Assembly: GCA_025201365.1 (NCBI GenBank)
Contig: JAIXMF010000002.1
Span: 2,108,001-2,172,000, forward strand
Direction of reading: 5' to 3'
Length of the DNA: 64,000 nucleotides
Source of the DNA: Syncephalis plumigaleata
Lineage: Eukaryota; Zoopagomycota; Zoopagomycetes; Zoopagales; Piptocephalidaceae
Positions within the stretch are counted from its first letter, which is position 1; the number at the start of each line of letters is the position of its first letter. The notes below the pieces were generated by a model, which was given only the letters and a program-made list of their open reading frames with translations, was not told the DNA's origin and ran no database searches. Positions 57,901 through 64,000 of the stretch are shown here, piece by piece. Made by a program: the position numbers and the translations under genes.

Positions 57901-58109
57901 CTATTCCGATCATTACACTAATAACTAATAATGTTATTCGTTGTAATTAATTTGTAACATTTTGAATTTTCAAACTAATTAAGTTCACCTATCTCCTCCA
58001 CAATCGATCATTACACCCAATTCATCCTTAAATTATTTTAGTAGGCTTTCCTAATCTCGCAGCACTTACTATTTATAACTGTATCGTTATTGTATGTTAG
58101 CCAACAATC

Positions 58110-59289
58110 ATGGACGAGAAGCTATTAGCCGCCATTAGTCAACAGTCGGAGGTGCACGACAAGGAGAGGGTGCACGCCTCGTCGGATGAGGAGGATTCTG
58201 ACGATGATTCCGTTTTAGAGTTGTCTAAACCTCGATCAGTAAGTAGTAATGACAAGTTGATCGGATACGACCTCAGCTAATGAGCTCATCCTCGGTTAAC
58301 GGGTTACTTCGATACTGTGTTGTAGCCTTTATTGAACCAGACGACAATAGCTGAGCGTACAAGCGGACGACAAACGGGACCTAAAGGTGTATTGGCCGAC
58401 TATGCCGAGCATCGACGTATTGAACGTGAACGACAAGCGGCCGATCGATTGGCACAACAAGGCAGACTAGGGCGTTATGAGTGTACTGCAACTACGAGTG
58501 CGACTACAACGAAAGCAGCGATAAAGAATAAGGAAAACGGCGATGATGAGGAAGAGGACGAGGAGTTGCGTGAATTAATGGCAGAATTAGAATTGGAGGA
58601 TTTCGAACAAGATGACGCATTGAAAAGTTATCGCGAAATGAGGATGCGTGAAATGAAAGCTGCACGGTAATGAATATAGATGTGCGTTTTGTATTTATAC
58701 GAGTACTAATGTAATATAGACCGACATTTGGTGATGTACTCTCGATTGGTCAGCATAACTACGTGGATGCAATTGATAAAGAAGCAAAGCTGGTGTCTAT
58801 TCTTGTATATCTTTACGAACCGGTAGGTAGCATGGCATAATGGTCATCATTATTTGAAATAACCTGTATGATATGTAATTAGAATCAACGAGCAAGTCAA
58901 CAGTTGAATGACGCGTTCACTCTATTAGCGCGCAAGTATATTTATGCCAAATTTCTACGTATTCGAGGTCAAGAAGCAGATAGCTCGTTCGATCAACATG
59001 TTATGCCAGGCTTATTGTGCTATCGAGGTGGATTACTCGTAGGCAATTGGATGCGTATCGACAATGATATTGTTAAATATAACGATGCACCCTTGTCAAT
59101 GGAGACACTGGAAGCATTTCTACGACAGTAAGTGATCAAGTATCTATGGAAGCAAGAAATAATGGCTCATACTCGTATAGTCATAACATTGTAGGTGATG
59201 GTGACAAGGAAGTGACATCAATTGCTGGCCCGTATACTAGTAGACAGAACAATGAACAAGAAGACGATGAGGACGATGATGATATTTAA
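58110..59289 (+). CDS. Phosducin-like protein
   Basis: Five exons (58110-58238, 58326-58666, 58720-58822, 58883-59127, 59181-59289) give about 308 aa. An acidic, helical N-terminal half includes TGPKGVLADYAEH, the phosducin GPKGV-DY signature, and LRELMAELELEDFEQDD. The thioredoxin-fold half reads FGDVLSIGQHNYVDAIDKE, VSILVYLYEP, ARKYIYAKFLRI, PGLLCYRGGLLVGNWMRI and ends acidic. No redox cysteine pair is expected in this family. Phosducin-like proteins act with the CCT chaperonin to assemble G-protein beta-gamma dimers. Phases agree at all four introns. Confidence 0.88.
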
Positions 59290-59855
59290 TACTCTATTCA
59301 TTTCTGTTTATTCAAAGTACAATCATCTTACTGAATCATAGCACTATTAATAAATTATGTAATGTTTTATATAACAAATCGAATAATACGGTAATAAACA
59401 TATTTGCGTATATTCACTTCATAGCACGTCATTAAACGAATGCAGATGTAAACGAAACGGAGATGTATCAGGAAAAACTGATTTGCCATAATAAAGGGCA
59501 ACCTATCATTGATTGGTTTAGATTCAGATCAAATGGCCTGAATGAATGATGATCTCATCAAAGGCAAACAACATCTTGATATCGCGATAATCACACACAC
59601 ACGCACACACACACACGCACACACACACGCGTGCACACAATGTCGTCTGAACCGGTCGTTGTAGGACCCGTGAGAGTGTCAATATATATATATATATGCG
59701 TACTGCCTATTCTACGATAAGTACCGCTCTTTTCTAGCCTTATTCCTTCTTGTTCTTCTTGCTCTTCTTGCTCTTTCTTCTACAAGTTAATTAGTTGACT
59801 AGTATACTGTCTCGTGTTGTCTGCTTCTCTTTCTTTTTCTAATTACACGATAAAT
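59290..59855. promoter_or_regulatory. Upstream region of 2-isopropylmalate synthase
   Basis: About 560 bp. It contains a (CA/CG)n microsatellite at 59590-59637, an (AT)n run with a TATA-like core (59681-59696) about 165 bp before the ATG, and a strongly pyrimidine-rich CTTCTTGCTCTT tract just upstream. No coding feature is seen. Confidence 0.45.
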
Positions 59856-62009
59856 ATGTCCAAGGAAAAGCTTATTGTATTTGATACCACTCTTCGTGAT
59901 GGTGAACAGGTACGTGTCGAGCTTGCTTATTCTGAATAATAATAATAGCTATATTCAAAAAGACACTACATCATAACTGATATTGATGTCTATTTCGTTT
60001 CTTTTGTTAGTCACCAGGTGTTACGTTTACCGTACCGGAGAAGTTGCAAATTGCACGGGAACTCTCGCGTATGGGCGTGGATGTATGCGAAGCAGGATTC
60101 CCTGTATCATCCGAGGGTGACTTTGACGCGGTATCACGTATTGCCAAAGAGATCGGTCCATTGATGGAGGGACGCGAAGCTATCGGTAAACCCATGGTAA
60201 ATACAAAAGAGCAGAGCAGAGATGTAGCATATTGACTAATATAAATATAAATATAAATGTAAATAGCGTATTGCTGGTTTATCGCGTGCAGTTAAAGCGG
60301 ATATTCTACGTACTTATGAAGCAGTTAAACGTAAGTATACCAAAATAAAGAGATTACTTGTATGTGCATTTATTGATGACTGCTTGATGATTAGATGCAC
60401 CGCTTCATCGTATTCACATCTTCTTGGCCACCTCGGAAATCCATTTGACGCACAAGCTACGCATCTCACAAGAGGAATGTGTGAAACGAGCCTGTGAGGC
60501 AGTACGTTATGCACGCACGCTTTGTGATAATATCGAATTCTCACCGGAAGATGCTTGTCGTACCGAGCGTAAATTCCTCATTCATGTACTCGGTGAAGTG
60601 ATCAAGGCAGGTGCTACCACGTTGAACGTGCCTGACACTGTTGGTGTAAGTGATACTGATAAGAGCATACTGGTGAACGAGTACAATGTATAACTAACTA
60701 AACATCCTATAGATTTGTACACCCGAAGAGTATGGTGGCATGTTCAAAGAGTTGATCGAGAAGACGGAAGGTGCCGATAAGGTAATTGCCTTACATTAGT
60801 ATTTCTATTCTACAAGTGTATTCATTAATATAATGGCATACTTGATCAATAGGTTACTTGGTCGGCACATTGTCAGAATGACTTGGGATTGGCAACTGCC
60901 AATACATTGGCTGCCGTCCAGAATGGTGTACGTCAAGTGGAAGTCACCATTAATGGAATTGGCGAACGAGCAGGTAAGTAATAACAAGTAGCAATACTAA
61001 CTAGTTTATTAATATTTATCTATCTCAATGTGTTATAGGCAATACATCACTCGAGGAAGTGATTATGGCTATTCATACGCATCCTAATGATACATTCCCG
61101 ATATACCATCAGATTAATACGAAGAGTATTTACAAGATCTCGCAACTCGTACTACAAACGAGTGGTATGGCCATTCAGCCACACAAAGCGATTGTCGGTG
61201 CCAATGCATTCGCTCATGAATCGGGTATTCATCAGGATGGTGTGCTGAAACACCCGAGTACCTATGAGATCATTGATCCTGCCGAGGTAGGTGTACCCAG
61301 CAATGCCATCGTATTGGGCAAGTCATCTGGACGTAATGCGCTACGAGCCAAACTAGCCGAGCTGGGCATTCAATTGTCGGGTGACGACGCGTTACAACGG
61401 CTGTTCTCGCGTTTCAAAGCATTAGCCGATAAGAAGACTAAGGTGACGGATCATGATCTCGTGGCACTTGCCGAGGATCAACTTATTTCAACGGAATCCG
61501 GAGACCGCTTCTACTTGAAGAATCTCACGCTCATCTCGGGCACAGACACGGTTAGTACAGCTACCGCCACCATTGTAGACACGCATGCTGCTCCACTGGC
61601 CAGATCAAGATCGGAAAGTTCAGCATCCTCCTCTGGCAATACTGATGATAAGACTAGTGATGAATCCATTAGCGGACAATCCATTGTGGATGCAGCTATT
61701 GGACATGGTCCAGTGCAAGCTGTATTTGCCGTGTTACTTCGCATCACCAAGTGTACCGACTTGGAATTGCGCCATTATGAAGTACGCAGTGTTAGTGGTG
61801 GTGAGGATGCATTAGCCAAGGTATTCGTCAAGGTGGCACATGTAAGAAGCAGCAACAGCAGCAGCAGCAGCAAGGATGATGGTAGCGGTAGTGAAGATAT
61901 CACACAAGTATATTCGGGACAAGGTGCCGATAACGATACAATCCATGCAAGTGCTAAAGCATGTTTGAATGCCATTAATCGTTATTTGGCTAGTCAACAA
62001 CGACATTAA
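59856..62009 (+). CDS. leuA: 2-isopropylmalate synthase, bacterial/plant LeuA type
   Basis: Seven exons (59856-59909, 60011-60196, 60267-60330, 60395-60645, 60713-60781, 60853-60973, 61039-62009) give about 571 aa. It condenses acetyl-CoA with 2-oxoisovalerate, the first step of leucine synthesis. The catalytic start [19 protein letters not shown], the [10 protein letters not shown] strand, [36 protein letters not shown] and [17 protein letters not shown] are all intact. The C-terminal regulatory LeuA_dimer region carries two Ser-rich inserts (near residues 440 and 530). The sequence follows the bacterial/plant class, not the yeast Leu4 class. The first exon is only 18 codons. I see no mitochondrial presequence. 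Confidence 0.93.
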
Positions 62010-63071
62010 TAAGCAAATGAATAAATAGATATGTTTCAATTTATTAATCTAACAATATCTACTACTTGGATCATTCTATATGAAAAAGGGAGCGAGTGTA
62101 TGTGTGTGTGTGTTTGTGTGTAACCCCAAAGAAGTGAATATTTTCCGAAGCAGCGCGACTGTTTCGATATTATAACTGTGCTGTCCTCATTGTTCTATTA
62201 CTCCATTACTCGGCAATTATTACAGACGTGGAGTGTGTGCATCAATTGTATGGTTGTACAAGCAGAGTAAGTCGACAAATACGACTATCTATAATGTATT
62301 ACTGTGACTGTAAAGGAGGCATCGTAGCATAGCGTAGAGTGGCATAGAGTCGAGTAGCACACTCGACCGGATAAACAGACATCACAATGATACACACATG
62401 TACACATGTTTATCGTTGTATTACTACAACTGCTACCACTGTCACTACATGCTATTATATACCACACATGAAGGTTACTCTCTCTCTCTCTTTCCCTCTC
62501 CTTTTTCCCGTTTTTTACTACTTCTGTTGTGTTGGTGGTGATGGTGATGCTGATGGTAGTTGTCGTCTTTCTTTTTCATTGATTTCTTTTCTATTTGATT
62601 CTCGCTTTCATTTCTTACCTTCTTTCTTTATCGTCCCTGTTAAACTACTCTCCGCTTACTCACTCGCTCGCTCACTCTTCATACTTTCTATTACTACTAT
62701 TATTAAGTATCTAGTTATAGTTAGTCTCTCTCTCTTTTTCCCTTCTCTTTTACTCATACGCTTCTTTCTATTGTTACTTGTTTGTTTGTTTTCTTATACG
62801 TCAACTGTCATAACAATAGTAGCCTGCAATTTGTTTTTTCTCTTTCCTTTCCTTTCCTTTCCTCTTACGCTAGTCGTGAGCGTTTTTTTTCTTTGTGACG
62901 TTTCCTACTACCACTACTACCACTACTTCTCCCTTTACTTTTACTTTTATTGCTACTTACATGCTGATATTACTATTATAAATATAACTATTCTGTAGAT
63001 CAGTATTCTCGATTGCTCCTTTGTTATAATCGTACGTTTACCTATATCACGCTCTATGCTTGTAAACGGAA
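62010..63071. other. Long pyrimidine-rich 5' region of the last gene
   Basis: About 1 kb. The + strand from 62480 to 62960 is strongly C/T-rich, like the shorter tracts before other start codons here. A frame of about 200 codons through it is low-complexity Phe/Ser/Leu and I regard it as a by-product of composition. A (TG)n run lies at 62100-62120. Confidence 0.5.
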
Positions 63072-64000
63072 ATGAGTCAATTTACCGAAGACTCAGAACT
63101 ATTGGTGGAGCCTATCGATTGGCCTGATTGGACCATCAACACAGGAGCGGGACCTCGTCGTGCTTCTACGTCGTCGTCACCGTCGCCCACGCCTGCTTCT
63201 GTGCCAATTGCCACGGGTATGAGACGATCGGCAAGTGGTGGTCACCGTTCGACCACCTCGTCACCCTCCAATGTTCGTCAACGTCTCTTACGTAGTCATA
63301 ATAGCGATGATGCTAATCGTAAGCAGAAACAACAGCATAAGCCTAGTCATAAAGCATTGGATAGTGGTAATTCTATATCACGACAAGCGTCGGCACCACC
63401 TGTTATGGCCGACAATCTACGTAGTGCAACACCTAACGATATCACTGAACCAGTCATGTTTGCTTCGCCAGCTGTACCTAATCTGACGAACTTGCCATTA
63501 ATACGTGTTCCCTCGCATATGATGATGCCGAACAATATTGCCATACCAACCACGAAAACGGAAAAGGCCGTGCATATGTTCACCAGTCTTACGTATGCTG
63601 CTTGTGCCATTGCTTCGCTAGTATGCTTCATAATGGCACCAGTATCACTATTATCAAGCAATCCTGCTATACATTATAGTCTGTTGTCATTACTAAACTG
63701 GTCTACCATTCACTTGATCATGTCTATCCTTTGGACTACGCTACTTGTGCTACATCATACCTTACGTATTTCATATGCCACTAGTGTTAGCACGGCAAAG
63801 TATATGAGTGCTGTTGCGATATTATACACTATCTTTGCACCTATATGGCATGTCTATCCGTTATCGATCTCGCCCGCTTACTCCATTGCCTGTCTCGCTA
63901 CCCCCTTTCTCCATATTGTCTTTCATGTATTCTCCACGTTAAACAAACTCTACGCCAAAGAGCGTGCAGCATTGGAGAGACTCACGGTTAACGAGGTGCG
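63072..64000 (+). CDS. Multi-pass membrane protein, N-terminal part (runs off the window)
   Basis: An open frame from the ATG at 63072 to the window end (309 codons) with no intron seen. Residues 1-165 are polar, Ser/Pro-rich and basic (RRASTSSSPSPTPASVP, NRKQKQQHKPSHKA). Then come hydrophobic segments: TYAACAIASLVCFIMAPVSL, IHLIMSILWTTLLVLHH, MSAVAILYTIFAPIWHVY and SIACLATPFLHIVFHVF, separated by short loops. It ends in a charged helix (LYAKERAALERLTVNEV). Four or more transmembrane helices after a long cytosolic N-terminus; family not recognised. Confidence 0.65.
   Translation, partial: MSQFTEDSELLVEPIDWPDWTINTGAGPRRASTSSSPSPTPASVPIATGMRRSASGGHRSTTSSPSNVRQRLLRSHNSDDANRKQKQQHKPSHKALDSGNSISRQASAPPVMADNLRSATPNDITEPVMFASPAVPNLTNLPLIRVPSHMMMPNNIAIPTTKTEKAVHMFTSLTYAACAIASLVCFIMAPVSLLSSNPAIHYSLLSLLNWSTIHLIMSILWTTLLVLHHTLRISYATSVSTAKYMSAVAILYTIFAPIWHVYPLSISPAYSIACLATPFLHIVFHVFSTLNKLYAKERAALERLTVNEV

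Noticed and set aside
62387-62998. A 203-codon plus-strand frame rich in Phe, Leu and Ser
   Set aside because: It lies in the pyrimidine-rich 5' region of the next gene; CT-rich DNA forces this composition.

Overview
The window is nuclear DNA of a eukaryote, most likely an early-diverging fungus. The genes are dense and on both strands. Introns are short (about 50-75 nt) with GTAAGT-like donors, a CTAAT/CTAAC/CTGAC branch point and TAG/CAG acceptors. The gene set is fungal: Nop13-type RRM protein, YPR170W-B-type V-ATPase subunit f, a HAL5/NPR1-like kinase, leucine biosynthesis and a BAR-SH3 adaptor. It also keeps genes many yeasts have lost, such as BRCA2, CENP-S/MHF1 and CNOT11. I cannot name the species. 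I see no transposon, virus-like element or CRISPR array, and I could not recognise a tRNA or rRNA by eye.

Layout. 0-6.4 kb: Nop13-like protein (-), a ten-exon protein with FxPP repeats (+), CNOT11-like protein (-). 8-18.5 kb: two AMID/FSP1-like flavoproteins flank a small coiled-coil gene, a double-NDK protein with a low-complexity tail and a small secreted protein. 19.6-28.3 kb: uridine kinase, a SANT-like protein, a compact BRCA2 homologue and a BAR-SH3 protein. 28.7-32.9 kb: V-ATPase subunit f, GAPDH, a polytopic membrane protein and a small membrane protein. 35-37.7 kb: microexon gene A. 38.3-40.8 kb: protein kinase. 43.7-46.6 kb: CENP-S and a pseudouridine synthase, convergent and 18 bp apart. 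47.6-50.9 kb: a small acidic protein and an LRR protein. 51-57.9 kb: a collapsed relative of gene A, then microexon gene C. 58.1-64 kb: phosducin-like protein, 2-isopropylmalate synthase and the start of a membrane protein.

The exceptional content is the pair of arrays at 35.1-37.5 kb and 52.0-57.7 kb. Each is a run of introns about 70-85 nt long (29 microexons in A, about 70 in C) separated by exons that are nearly all exactly 3 nt, one codon each. Gene A starts with a normal signal-peptide exon. Its first junctions bring the reading phase to zero exactly where the one-codon exons begin. None of about 80 one-codon exons is a stop, and both arrays stop in their last microexon. In C the codons spell a lysine/glutamate-rich coiled-coil-like sequence in which three 21-nt exons each encode one heptad. 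The two genes share TATA box, leader context, 3' exon and poly(A) signal, and a third copy at 51.0-51.2 kb has lost its array. I know of nothing closely comparable except the less extreme microexon genes of schistosomes. No RNA evidence is available here, so splicing is inferred from sequence.

A caution applies throughout. Several ordinary genes (NDK, BAR-SH3, kinase, membrane proteins) contain one-base reading-frame breaks, often at short homopolymers. The few microexons that are not a multiple of three are each one base short. Assembly indels are a simple explanation, but real lesions cannot be excluded.
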